Origin: Microbacterium maritypicum
GTDB taxonomy: Bacteria > Actinomycetota > Actinomycetes > Actinomycetales > Microbacteriaceae
Direction: 5' to 3'
Length of the DNA: 64,000 bases
NCBI RefSeq assembly: GCF_008868125.1
Contig: NZ_WAAQ01000001.1
Location: 1,488,001 to 1,552,000, forward strand
Shown here: piece after piece, positions 11,181 through 19,825 of the stretch
Position numbering within the stretch: the first letter of the stretch is position 1
How the letters are laid out: each line of letters starts with the position of its first letter
Notes under the pieces: model-generated
Told to the model about the DNA's origin: nothing
Seen by the model: the letters and a program-made list of their open reading frames with translations, nothing else
Database searches by the model: none
Position numbers and translations under genes: made by a program

Positions 11181-12155
11181 ATGATCGGTCAGGAACACGG
11201 GACCACCATGCCCATCGCCACCTCTTCGGCCCGCGGTGCGGGACTGGTCGGGATCGATATCGGGGGTACCAAGATCGCCGCACTCCTGGTGAGTGACGAC
11301 GGTACCGTCCTCGCCCGGGGCAGTGTGCCAGCGCCGGCCGCACTCGGCGGCGGTGCGATGGCCGATGCGGCCGCCAATCTCGCGGGGGAACTCGCGGCGC
11401 AGGCCGAGGTGTCGCTCGCCGCGGCCGGCGTCGGCGCGGCCGGAGTCATCGACCATGAGACCGGCACCATCCGCGCCGCATCGGCGACCTTCGTCGGGTG
11501 GGCGGGATTCCCGCTGGCCGACGAGCTGGAGCAGCGTCTCGGAGTGCCGGTCCGCGTCGAGAACGATGTGAACGCGTTCCTTCTCGGCGAGGCGGCGGCC
11601 GACGGCAGGACCGATCGCGACGTGCTCGGCGTCATGCTCGGCACGGGCGTCGGCGGTGCACTCATCATCGATGGAGATCTCCACCACGGTCCGCACGGCG
11701 CGGCGGGGGAGATCGGGCACACACCCGGCTACAGCGAACTGGTGTGCACCTGCGGCCAGATCGGTCACCTGGAGACCCTGGCCTCCGGTACGTCGATCGC
11801 GCTCCGCTATCAGGAGCGCACGTCCGCTCCCGTGCGCGACGCGCGAGAGGTCGCCGACCGTGCCCGTGGCGGCGACGCCGAGGCGATCGCGGTGTTCGAT
11901 GCCGCCGGGCGCGCCCTCGCCCTCGCGTGCGCCAGCGCGGCGACGATCCTCGACCTGCCCTGCGCGATCGTCGGCGGCGGAGTCACCGCGGCCTGGGATC
12001 TGCTCGAGCCGTCCATCCTGCGCACGCTCGACACGGATTCTCCGGTGTCGGGCATTCCGCTGCGCATCATCCCCGCCGTCCTCGGCTCCGATGCGGTCGC
12101 GCTGGGCGCGATCGAGACCGCTCGCCGCGCGCTCGTGCCGGCGGGGGCACACTGA
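11181..12155 (+). CDS. ROK-family sugar kinase
   Basis: ROK kinases phosphorylate hexoses or amino sugars with ATP. The phosphate-binding motif GIDIGGTKIAALL is at about residue 24, and LGTGVGGALIIDG and GAAGEIGHTP follow. No helix-turn-helix is present, so it is an enzyme rather than a repressor. The zinc motif reads CTCGQIGHLE, with His in place of the usual last Cys. The first ATG at 11181 gives 324 residues; a second ATG at 11208 is also possible. It sits between the permeases and the M81 gene, so it probably phosphorylates a sugar released by the fucosidases or a partner sugar. Confidence 0.85.
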   Translation: MIGQEHGTTMPIATSSARGAGLVGIDIGGTKIAALLVSDDGTVLARGSVPAPAALGGGAMADAAANLAGELAAQAEVSLAAAGVGAAGVIDHETGTIRAASATFVGWAGFPLADELEQRLGVPVRVENDVNAFLLGEAAADGRTDRDVLGVMLGTGVGGALIIDGDLHHGPHGAAGEIGHTPGYSELVCTCGQIGHLETLASGTSIALRYQERTSAPVRDAREVADRARGGDAEAIAVFDAAGRALALACASAATILDLPCAIVGGGVTAAWDLLEPSILRTLDTDSPVSGIPLRIIPAVLGSDAVALGAIETARRALVPAGAH

Positions 12156-12213
12156 GTCCGAACCTCTCGGTCCGGCCCCGCCGTCCGACCCGCACCGACA
12201 AGGAGCACATCAC

Positions 12214-13791
12214 GTGACCGCACGTCCCGAAGCCCACGAGATCTGGATGGGCCCCCTTCCCACCATCGCCGACGGCGGGCTGTCGAAGCCCCGGATCGGC
12301 ATCGCCGGAATCTCGATCGAGTCGAGCACGTTCTCCCCGCACATCTCCGGCGACGAGGCCTTCACGGTCCGTACGGGGGAGACACTGCGCGGGTACTACC
12401 CGTTCCTGGACGACGGACGCGAACTCGCCGGCGCCGCGGAGTGGGTGCCGCTGACGCATGGTCGCTCGCTGCCGGGCGGTGCCGTGGCGCCGGAGACCTA
12501 TCGACGGATGAAGGAGGCGATCGTCGCCGGTATCCGCGAGCAGGGCCCCTTCGACGGGTTCTTCTTCGACATCCACGGAGCGATGAGCGTCGTCGGCATG
12601 GACGACGCCGAGGGCGACCTCGCTCTCGCTGTGCGCTCGGCTCTCGGCCCCGACACGCTGGTGTCGACGTCGATGGACCTGCACGGCAACGTCTCGGAGG
12701 TGCTGCGTGACGCGGTCGATCTGCTGACCTGTTATCGGATGGCGCCCCACGAGGACTGGATGAACACCAAGGAGCGGGCCGTGTGGAACCTGCTCGCGCG
12801 ACTGCGGGGTCCGCACGGCGCCGACCCGCTGCGTCGTCGTCCGTTCTCCGCATGGGTGCCCGTTCCCGTGCTGCTGCCGGGGGAGAAGACCAGCACCCGG
12901 CTGGAGCCGGCGCGCAGCATCTACGCCCAGCTTCCCGAGATCGAGGCGCTCCCCGGCGTCGTCGACGCCTCGGTGTGGATCGGCTATGCCTGGGCGGACG
13001 AGCCGCGCTGTCAGGCGTACGTGGTGGTCACCGGTGACGACGAGGAGCTGATCGCCCGTGAGGCCGAGCGCGTGGCGCGGATGTTCTGGGACGCCCGCGA
13101 GGACTTCGTCTTCGTGGCCGAGACCGGATCCCTCGATGAGGCGCTCGAGAAGGCGCTCGCCCCGGGAGCGCCGCATCCGTACCTGATCTCCGACTCGGGG
13201 GACAACCCGACAGCGGGCGGTGCGGGCGACGTGACCTGGACGCTCGCGCACCTGCTGCAGCGTGCGGAGCTCACCGACGGCAGCCGCACGACCCTGGTCG
13301 CCTCGATCTTCGACCGCGAGGCCGTCGCGCGGGCGGTCGCCGCCGGAATCGGCGCCACCGTCACCCTCGACGCCGGTGCAGGGGTAGACGCGGGCCCGCA
13401 CGGCCCTGCGACGATCACCGGGACCGTGTTCTCCATCACCGACGGCGACCCGGATGCGGGCACGCAGGTCGTGATCGCGGTGGGCGGGTTGCACGCCATC
13501 ATCACCGAGCGTCGCAAGCCGTTCCATCACCTCTCGGACTTCCGGATGCTGGGGCTGGAGCCCACGACCGCCGACATCGTCGTGGTGAAGATCGGCTATC
13601 TGGAACCCGAGCTGTACGAGCTCGCCGAGGGCTGGACCCTCGCACTGACACCCGGCGGCGTCGACCAGGACCTCCTGCGTCTGGGGCACCACCGCCTGCA
13701 GCCGGGTGTCTTCCCGTTCGAGACGGACGGGAATCCCGACCTGAAAGCGGTGGTCGTCCGCCGCGGAGTCTCCGAGGAGCAGAACGCATGA
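12214..13791 (+). CDS. M81-family (MlrC-like) metallopeptidase homologue
   Basis: The protein matches the M81/DUF1485 family named after microcystinase C. The opening block GIAGISIESSTFSPHISG is typical, as are FFDIHGAMSVVG, DLHGNVS and the later SDSGDNPTAGGAGD. The 525-residue length is full and the MlrC C-terminal domain is at about 320-500. The GTG at 12214 has AAGGAG ten bases upstream. Family members are thought to hydrolyse peptide or amide bonds with a bound metal, but most physiological substrates are unknown. Here it is embedded in a sugar operon and overlaps the second fucosidase gene by 4 bases, so an amide or amino-sugar substrate is a reasonable guess and no more. Confidence 0.85.
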   Translation: MTARPEAHEIWMGPLPTIADGGLSKPRIGIAGISIESSTFSPHISGDEAFTVRTGETLRGYYPFLDDGRELAGAAEWVPLTHGRSLPGGAVAPETYRRMKEAIVAGIREQGPFDGFFFDIHGAMSVVGMDDAEGDLALAVRSALGPDTLVSTSMDLHGNVSEVLRDAVDLLTCYRMAPHEDWMNTKERAVWNLLARLRGPHGADPLRRRPFSAWVPVPVLLPGEKTSTRLEPARSIYAQLPEIEALPGVVDASVWIGYAWADEPRCQAYVVVTGDDEELIAREAERVARMFWDAREDFVFVAETGSLDEALEKALAPGAPHPYLISDSGDNPTAGGAGDVTWTLAHLLQRAELTDGSRTTLVASIFDREAVARAVAAGIGATVTLDAGAGVDAGPHGPATITGTVFSITDGDPDAGTQVVIAVGGLHAIITERRKPFHHLSDFRMLGLEPTTADIVVVKIGYLEPELYELAEGWTLALTPGGVDQDLLRLGHHRLQPGVFPFETDGNPDLKAVVVRRGVSEEQNA

Positions 13792-15128
13792 TGAACTTCG
13801 AGAAGCGCACCGGTCCGGACTTCGGAGCTGACGCTCCGGTGTACCCGGCCCAGGATGTGCCCGAGTGGTACCGCGATGCGAAGCTCGGCTTCTTCGTGCA
13901 CTGGGGGCTCTACTCCGTGCCGGCATGGGCGGTGCAGCACGGCGAAGGCGTGAACATCCCCACCGAGGATGCCTACGCCTGGCACCAGTACGCCGAGTGG
14001 TACGGGAACACCGTGCGGATCGCGGGGAGCCCCACCTGGGAGCGTCATCAGCAGCTGTTCGGCCCGGGGACCTCCTACGAGGACCTCGCGGATCAGTGGG
14101 ACGCCTCGGCCTTCGACGCGGACGCCTTCGTGGGCGAACTGGTCGGTGCGGGGGCGAAGTACATCGTCCCCACCACGAAGCACCACGAGGGTTTCTGCCT
14201 GTGGGACACGGCGACGACCGGCTTCAACGCGGCCGCACGCGGTCCGCGCCGCGACCTGATCGCCGAGTTCCACGACGCCACCCGGCGGGCGGGGGCGAAG
14301 TTCGGCGTGTACTACTCGGGTGCACTCGATTGGCACGTGAGCGACTTCCCGCCGATCGAGTCGGACACCGACCTCTTCCGCTTCCGCCGCAACGATGAGC
14401 ACTTCGCGCGCTACTCGGCCGCGCAGCTCGACGAACTCGTCTCGCGCTTCTCGCCCGACGTCCTGTGGAACGACATCGAGTGGCCCGACGGCGGAAAGGG
14501 GCGAGACGAATACGCGGTCGCGGCCCTGCTGGAGCGCTACTTCGCCGCGGTGCCGGACGGCGTCGTCAACGACCGCTGGGGTGTGCCGTACCACGGCTTC
14601 CTCACCCGCGAGTACACGGACATCCCCGAGATCATCTCGCAGCCGTGGGAGTCGACGCGCGGCCTCGGCTTCTCGTTCGGCTTCAACCAGGCGGAGGACG
14701 AGCGGCACTCGCTGTCGGGCGCGGCCCTGATCCGCCTGCTTGTCGACGTCGTGGCGAAGAACGGCAACCTGCTGATCAACGTGGGCCCAGCGGCCGACGG
14801 CTCGATCCCCGAGCTGCAGCGTCGCGCGATGCGCGAGCTGGGCACGTGGCTGGAGGCGAACGGCGACGCGATCTACGGCACACGTCCGTGGATCCGCATG
14901 GGGGAGCGCACCGGCGCCCCGCGTCGGTACACGACCACCGGGGCGACCGTGCACGTGCACGCCCTCGACCCGAGCACGGGCACGCTCGAGCTGCCCGAGG
15001 AGCTCCTGGGCTCCGACCTGCGCTGGACCGACGGCAGCGTGGTCGAGAGGCAGGCGCACGACCAGACGGTCGCGGTGATCCCGGCCGGGCTGCGCGAGGA
15101 GGCTGTCGCGGTCCTGTCCGCAGGCTGA
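13788..15128 (+). CDS. Alpha-L-fucosidase family glycoside hydrolase (GH29), second copy
   Basis: A second GH29 enzyme, clearly distinct from the one at 5427. Family blocks are FFVHWGLYSVPAW (about residue 36), TTKHHEGFCLWDT, GVYYSGALDWHVSDFPP and SPDVLWNDIEWPD, the last carrying the expected nucleophile Asp. It is 446 residues with no signal peptide, so probably cytoplasmic. Its ATG overlaps the M81 stop by 4 bases and it is the last gene of the operon, before a strong terminator. Two different GH29 types suggest two linkages or sequential trimming of one substrate. Confidence 0.9.
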   Translation: MMNFEKRTGPDFGADAPVYPAQDVPEWYRDAKLGFFVHWGLYSVPAWAVQHGEGVNIPTEDAYAWHQYAEWYGNTVRIAGSPTWERHQQLFGPGTSYEDLADQWDASAFDADAFVGELVGAGAKYIVPTTKHHEGFCLWDTATTGFNAAARGPRRDLIAEFHDATRRAGAKFGVYYSGALDWHVSDFPPIESDTDLFRFRRNDEHFARYSAAQLDELVSRFSPDVLWNDIEWPDGGKGRDEYAVAALLERYFAAVPDGVVNDRWGVPYHGFLTREYTDIPEIISQPWESTRGLGFSFGFNQAEDERHSLSGAALIRLLVDVVAKNGNLLINVGPAADGSIPELQRRAMRELGTWLEANGDAIYGTRPWIRMGERTGAPRRYTTTGATVHVHALDPSTGTLELPEELLGSDLRWTDGSVVERQAHDQTVAVIPAGLREEAVAVLSAG

Positions 15129-15149
15129 GACGGATCGGACCGCGACGAG

Positions 15150-15193
15150 GCGAGGGCCCTCCCGAAGACGATTCGGGAGGGCCCTCGCTGTGT
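15150..15193. terminator. Bidirectional terminator between the fucosidase operon and the dehydrogenase gene
   Basis: A perfect 17-bp stem, 15150-15166 with 15172-15188, has a 5-base loop. It sits between convergent genes and can serve both. Confidence 0.85.
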
Positions 15194-15203
15194 TCGCCGG
15201 CAC

Positions 15204-18038
15204 TCAGGGGCGGGTGAGCTCCTCGAGCACCTCGATCACGTGGCGGTACGGCCGGCCGGTGGCGCGGGTCATGCCGATCTCGCACGTGCGGTTCGCCGAG
15301 ACGAACGCATCGAAGCCGCCGCGTGCGCTCTCGGCCTCGGCGATCTCCGCGGACTCCTGGGCGGTCGCACTGGCGGTGAGTTCCGGATGCAGCATGCCGC
15401 GATCTCCCGCGAAGGCGCAGCAGCCCCAGCCCTCGGGAATGAACACGTCATCGGCGACGGCCCCGGCGATCGCCGTCAGCGCCCCTGTCGCTCCGAGCGC
15501 GGTCGTGGAGCAGGTCGGATGCACCGCGACGGTGGGGAGCTTCGCCGACACGCTCAGCCGGGGGAGCACCTCACGGGCCACGAACGTCGTGGCATCCTCG
15601 ATGCGAAGCCCGGCGTAGCGCGGGTTCTTCGCGACGGACTGGGCGAGCATCACATCCAGACCCTCGGTGCACGACGCGGCGTCGCACACCACGGGAAGCT
15701 CGCCGTGGCGGCTGGCCTCCCAGAGCGAGTCGAGCACCCGGTCCGACATGAGGGCGTAACCGTCGAGGTGGCCCTTCGACTTCCATGGGGTGCCGCAGCA
15801 GAGGCCGCCGTTCTCCTCCGGGATGACGACGGGGATGCCTGCGCGGTCGAGCAGCTCGCGCAGCGCGTCTCGAGAGCCCTGGCCCTCGCCTTCCGCGCCG
15901 AACATGGTGCCGATGCAGGCGCCGAAGAAGACCGCCTGCGCATCGGCCGGTGACACAGGGCGCGGTGGCTTCGAGCCGCCGTGGGGGAGTCCGCCGTCGT
16001 AGAGCGGCACGGTGTCGGCGCCGAGCACCGCCCGGCCGAGGTGCGTCACTCCGCGCACGAGCGGAGCGGGGAGCGCATCGGCGACGGTGAGCGCGACACC
16101 TCCGGCGCGGGTGACCGTGCTCCAATGCTTGGCCGCGGTGCCCCACACGGCTCCCTCGAGCGCATTCGACTGCTCTGCCCTGAGCCGGCGCACGAGATCA
16201 CCGGTGTTGATGTCGACGGGGCACGCCACACCGCACATGCCGTCGACCGCGCAGGTCTGCACGCCGTCGTAGTCGTAGTCCTTCTGCAGATCGCGGAGCA
16301 GTTCGGTGTCGCCCTGCTCCTCGGCCCACGCCATGTCGCGGCGGATCACGATGCGCTGCCGCGGCGTGAGGGTGATGCTCTTGCTCGGACAGGTCGGCTC
16401 GCAGTAGCCGCATTCGACACAGCGGTCGACTTCCTTCTCGACCGTCGGCACCCGCTTCAGGTCGTGCAGGTACGAATCGGGGTCATCGGAGAGGACCACT
16501 CCGGGGTTCAGGATGCGGTCGGGGTCGAGCAGGTGCTTGATCTCCCACATCATGTCGGTGAGTTCGTCACCGTACTGGCGTCGCACGAACGGCGCCATGA
16601 TGCGTCCGGTGCCGTGCTCGGCCTTCAGGGATCCCTGCTGGGAGAGCACGAGGTCGACCAGGTCGTCGGTGAAGCGCCGGTAGCGCGCGACGCTGTCGGG
16701 ATCGTCGAAACGCTCGTTGAGCAGGAAATGGATGTTGCCGTCCTTGGCGTGCCCGAAGATCACCGAGCCCTCGTAGCCGTGCGCGGCGAACAGCTCGATC
16801 AGCCGCTCGCAGGTGTGCAGAAGTCGTGGCACCGGCACCACGATGTCCTCCAGAAGCGCGGTCGTGCCGGAGGGACGCGCACCCGCCACAGCGGTGTAGA
16901 GGCCCTTTCGCACGTGCCACAGCGCGGCGCGCTCGCTCGCATCCGTGGTGAGGCGGGGTGCCACCGCCAGCGGCAGCGCCTCGAAGTGCGCCTGCGCCGC
17001 AGCGCTCGCCTCGACGAGGGCCTCCGCGTCGGCGGCGTGAACCTCGACCAGGAGAGCGGCGTGTCCGCGGACCTCGATCTCGGCGATGGCCGCCGGGACG
17101 TCGCTCAGCCCCTGCGCGACGCGCAGCGACGCGGCATCCAGCAGCTCGATGGTGGCGAGACCGAGCCGGGTCAGGTCGGGAAGAGCGGTCATGGCCGCGG
17201 AGAGCGTCTCGAACACCAGCAGACCGGTGGCGATCGAGGGGCGCACCTCGATCGTGCGGAAGCGGGCCTCGGCCACGAACGCGAGCGTGCCCTCGGATCC
17301 GATGATGAGGTGCTCGAGGATGCGTACCGGATCGTCGAAGTCGAGCAGTGCGTTCAGGCCGTAGCCCATGGTGTTCTTCATCGAGAACTGCTGGCGGAGG
17401 AACGCGACGTGCTCGGGCGAGGCGAGCAGACGTGCCCGCAGATCGAGAAGGCCGTCGGCGATCGCGGGCTCTGCCGCGCGCAGCACCTCGTTCGCATCCG
17501 GGCGACCCGTGTCGAGGATCGTCCCGCTCGGCAGCACGACCGTCATCGACTCGATGGTCTGGTACGAGTTCTCGGTGATGCCGCACGCCATGCCGCTGGA
17601 GTTGTTCGCGACGACTCCGCCGATCGTGCACGCGATCTCGCTCGCCGGGTCGGGGCCGAGCTTGCGGCGATACCGCGTGAGCCTGGTGTTGACCTGGCGC
17701 ACGGTCGCGCCGGGTCCGACGCGCACCATGGCACCGTCGTCCTCCACGCGGATGTCGCGGAAGTTGCTGCGTGTGTCGACGAGGATGTCGCCGCTCACGC
17801 TCTGCCCGGACAGGCTGGTACCCCCGGAGCGGAACGTCATGGTGCGTCCGGCGGCGCGGACGGCGCCGAAGGCGCGGGCGACGCCCTCGGCATCCGCGGG
17901 GGAGAGCACGGCGTCGGGGATCAGCAGGTAGTGCGAGGCATCATGAGCGCGGGCGAAACGATCGATGGAGCGCGAGTGGACCTGTGTCGTGGAACCCAGC
18001 AGTGCGGGATCCAGCGGCTCGGCGAGGGTGGTCGTCAC
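15204..18038 (-). CDS. FAD-linked D-2-hydroxyacid (D-lactate/glycolate-type) dehydrogenase with 4Fe-4S and CCG domains
   Basis: A 944-residue fusion of a GlcD-like FAD-binding oxidase (FAD_binding_4 at about 45-185, FAD-oxidase C-terminal domain to about 490), a ferredoxin module (CVECGYCEPTCP at about 538 and CAVDGMCGVACP at about 592) and a GlcF-like CCG region (CCGTPW at about 747, HPTCSTTALG at about 839, GCCAFAGDRG at about 872). Such YdiJ/Dld-type proteins oxidise D-lactate or related hydroxyacids and pass electrons to the respiratory chain at the membrane. The GTG at 18038 is preferred because GAGGAGC precedes it. An in-frame ATG at 18086 overlaps the predicted promoter. It is divergent from an FCD-type GntR regulator. 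Confidence 0.88.
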   Translation of the reverse strand: MTTTLAEPLDPALLGSTTQVHSRSIDRFARAHDASHYLLIPDAVLSPADAEGVARAFGAVRAAGRTMTFRSGGTSLSGQSVSGDILVDTRSNFRDIRVEDDGAMVRVGPGATVRQVNTRLTRYRRKLGPDPASEIACTIGGVVANNSSGMACGITENSYQTIESMTVVLPSGTILDTGRPDANEVLRAAEPAIADGLLDLRARLLASPEHVAFLRQQFSMKNTMGYGLNALLDFDDPVRILEHLIIGSEGTLAFVAEARFRTIEVRPSIATGLLVFETLSAAMTALPDLTRLGLATIELLDAASLRVAQGLSDVPAAIAEIEVRGHAALLVEVHAADAEALVEASAAAQAHFEALPLAVAPRLTTDASERAALWHVRKGLYTAVAGARPSGTTALLEDIVVPVPRLLHTCERLIELFAAHGYEGSVIFGHAKDGNIHFLLNERFDDPDSVARYRRFTDDLVDLVLSQQGSLKAEHGTGRIMAPFVRRQYGDELTDMMWEIKHLLDPDRILNPGVVLSDDPDSYLHDLKRVPTVEKEVDRCVECGYCEPTCPSKSITLTPRQRIVIRRDMAWAEEQGDTELLRDLQKDYDYDGVQTCAVDGMCGVACPVDINTGDLVRRLRAEQSNALEGAVWGTAAKHWSTVTRAGGVALTVADALPAPLVRGVTHLGRAVLGADTVPLYDGGLPHGGSKPPRPVSPADAQAVFFGACIGTMFGAEGEGQGSRDALRELLDRAGIPVVIPEENGGLCCGTPWKSKGHLDGYALMSDRVLDSLWEASRHGELPVVCDAASCTEGLDVMLAQSVAKNPRYAGLRIEDATTFVAREVLPRLSVSAKLPTVAVHPTCSTTALGATGALTAIAGAVADDVFIPEGWGCCAFAGDRGMLHPELTASATAQESAEIAEAESARGGFDAFVSANRTCEIGMTRATGRPYRHVIEVLEELTRP

Positions 18039-18063
18039 GGTGCTCCTCTGCTCCGTCGGAAGA

Positions 18064-18079
18064 TTGTCTGACAAGTGTA
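18064..18079. promoter_or_regulatory. FadR/LldR-type operator and -10 box of the dehydrogenase gene
   Basis: The perfect palindrome TTGTCTGACAA (18064-18074) fits the TNGTNNNACNA pattern known for GntR regulators with FCD domains such as LldR. It touches the minus-strand -10 hexamer TACACT (18079-18074) of the dehydrogenase gene, so binding would block transcription. The FCD regulator starts 38 bases away. Confidence 0.7.
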
Positions 18080-18099
18080 CCGACATGGTGCGGCTTCGA

Positions 18100-18111
18100 T
18101 AGGCTGACCGG
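18100..18111 (+). promoter_or_regulatory. Leaderless promoter of the FCD GntR gene
   Basis: TAGGCT at 18100-18105 lies 6 bases before ATG 18112, which puts the transcription start at or next to the start codon. No ribosome-binding site is visible. Confidence 0.6.
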
Positions 18112-18774
18112 ATGACCAGCACACCGGAGACACCGCTGGGAATCGTCGGCGTCGTGGATGCGGTGACGGCCCAGCTGCGTGGTCGTATCCTCAGCGGCGA
18201 GATCCGTTCGGGAGATCCGCTCACGGAAGCCGCGGTGTCACAGTCGTTCGGCGTCGCCCGCCCGAGCGCGAAGGCGGCGATCGAGCAGCTCGTGGCGAGC
18301 GGGCTCCTGGTGCGTACTGCGCATCGGAGCGCGCGTGTGGTCGGGATCGATCCCGAGGCCGTGCGCGACGTCTACCGGACCAGGACCCGCCTCGAGAGCG
18401 CCGCACTTCGCGACCTCGCCGTGACCAGGACGGTTCCGCGTGCCGCGCTCGAGGCGAATGCGGAGATCCTCGCGATGCCCCCCGGCCCCGACCCGGCGAC
18501 CGTGGATCCGGACCTGCGGTTCCACACCGCTCTCATCGATGCGCTCGACAGCGAGCGCACCGGACGCATGTACCGCAGCGTCCTCGACGAGGTGCGGCTG
18601 TGCATGGCGCAGGTGCAGGGGCGTCGCCTTCTCGACGCTGCGGCCATCGCCGCTCAGCACGCCGACATCCTCGCTGCCGTCGCCTCGGGAGACGGGGAGC
18701 GCGCCGCAGCCCTCCTCGATGCGCATCTGTCGTCGGCGGAGGAGCGGCTCGTGGAGGCGCTCGACGCGGACTAG
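18112..18774 (+). CDS. GntR-family regulator with FCD effector domain
   Basis: A 220-residue DNA-binding repressor or activator. The winged helix (ILSGEIRSGDPLTEAAVSQS, about residues 24-43, then RPSAKAAIEQLVASGLL) is followed by a helical FCD domain with the metal or ligand residues of the family (DPDLRFHTALIDA, about residue 131, and AAQHADILAAV, about 181). FCD regulators often sense lactate, pyruvate or other small acids. Its divergent position and the TTGTCTGACAA site between the genes point to control of the FAD/4Fe-4S dehydrogenase. Confidence 0.9.
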   Translation: MTSTPETPLGIVGVVDAVTAQLRGRILSGEIRSGDPLTEAAVSQSFGVARPSAKAAIEQLVASGLLVRTAHRSARVVGIDPEAVRDVYRTRTRLESAALRDLAVTRTVPRAALEANAEILAMPPGPDPATVDPDLRFHTALIDALDSERTGRMYRSVLDEVRLCMAQVQGRRLLDAAAIAAQHADILAAVASGDGERAAALLDAHLSSAEERLVEALDAD

Positions 18775-18787
18775 CGTCGAGCCGTCG
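18759..18787. terminator. Possible terminator hairpin between convergent genes
   Basis: GCTCGACGC (18759-18767) pairs with GCGTCGAGC (18774-18782) over a 6-base loop. It overlaps the end of the GntR gene, and no T-run follows, so it is only a possible terminator. Confidence 0.35.
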
Positions 18788-19741
18788 TCACTCGGCCGGT
18801 GCTTCCTCGACCACGATGGGCGCCTCGGCGGGGTCAGCCCACACCGGGGCGGGGAGCACCGTGTCGACCTGGCCGGCCTGGATCGCGCGGAGTGCCTCTG
18901 CGATCGCCTCGTCGTTCTCCGGCACCGGAAGATCGCACGCGCGCAGCTCGGAAGCGAACTGCAGTGTCAGACGGATCTTCCCGGCCTCGACGGCCTGAGC
19001 GGTCGTTCCGGTGCGGATCTCGCTCCCGGTCTGGATGGCCGAGACCTCATCGCAGACGTGATAGACCTTGCCGCCGTCGACCCAGACGACCTCGTCCTTG
19101 CCCAGGAGCTGGATCACGGCGGACTGGTCGGCCGTGTACTGCTCGACGGAGGGCGGCGTGAAGTCGACGCCGACGAAGACGGCCAGTGCCGCGAGGACCA
19201 CGCCGACGATTCCGGCGGTGGTCTTCTGACCCTTGTCCATGTCCTTGTTGAGGAAGATCAGGATGACCAGAGGAAGGAACGCGACGACCGCGATGATCGC
19301 CCCGAGCTGGTTCTGCACGAAGAACCGCGTCTTGTCCGCCTTGCGCGCGGGGTCGAGACGGTTCGCCTTCTTCCACAGCACCGAGCCGGTGATCGACAGG
19401 GCCGCGATCACGACGAGCAGCACGAGGAGGGCGATGAACGCCCACTGCGGGAATGTCGCGGTGACGCCCTGCTCCTCGAGCAGGCCGGTGTCGGGGTTGC
19501 GGAGGAGTTCGCCGTCCTCGCCGACGAACACGCGCTGACGCAGGAGCCAGAAGATGCCGACGCCCTCGCCGACGATCGCGACCGCCCAGAGGATGCCGGC
19601 GATCCAACGGAAACGCGTGGCCCTGGCCTTGGCTTCGGGAGTGGGGACCCAGCCGGCGGGCGGTTCCGCGGCTGTGCTCTTCGCGGACCGTGCGACGCCG
19701 GTGTCGGTGTTGTCGCTCTGGGCGTTCTCGCTCGCAGCCAC
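18788..19741 (-). CDS. Conserved membrane protein of unknown function
   Basis: I do not recognise a named family. The 317-residue protein has a charged N-terminal tail (about 1-45) and four hydrophobic segments near residues 48-66, 104-124, 149-169 and 178-194 (for example WAFIALLVLLVVIAALSITG). A C-terminal soluble region of about 120 residues contains two Cys (HVCDE and RACDLP) and ends in an acidic tail. Codon use is ordinary. It converges with the GntR gene and is divergent from the small membrane protein at 19826. Confidence 0.75.
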   Translation of the reverse strand: MAASENAQSDNTDTGVARSAKSTAAEPPAGWVPTPEAKARATRFRWIAGILWAVAIVGEGVGIFWLLRQRVFVGEDGELLRNPDTGLLEEQGVTATFPQWAFIALLVLLVVIAALSITGSVLWKKANRLDPARKADKTRFFVQNQLGAIIAVVAFLPLVILIFLNKDMDKGQKTTAGIVGVVLAALAVFVGVDFTPPSVEQYTADQSAVIQLLGKDEVVWVDGGKVYHVCDEVSAIQTGSEIRTGTTAQAVEAGKIRLTLQFASELRACDLPVPENDEAIAEALRAIQAGQVDTVLPAPVWADPAEAPIVVEEAPAE

Positions 19742-19813
19742 GGTGTTCCCTTTCCCCTCCGGTGCCCGCCGTTCCGGCTCAAGGCAACCCCGATCCTAGT
19801 GGACCTGGTGTCC

Positions 19814-19825
19814 TACGCTGGGGAC
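19814..19825 (+). promoter_or_regulatory. Leaderless promoter, TACGCT
   Basis: TACGCT (19814-19819) lies 6 bases before ATG 19826, and no ribosome site is seen. Leaderless initiation is likely. Confidence 0.55.
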
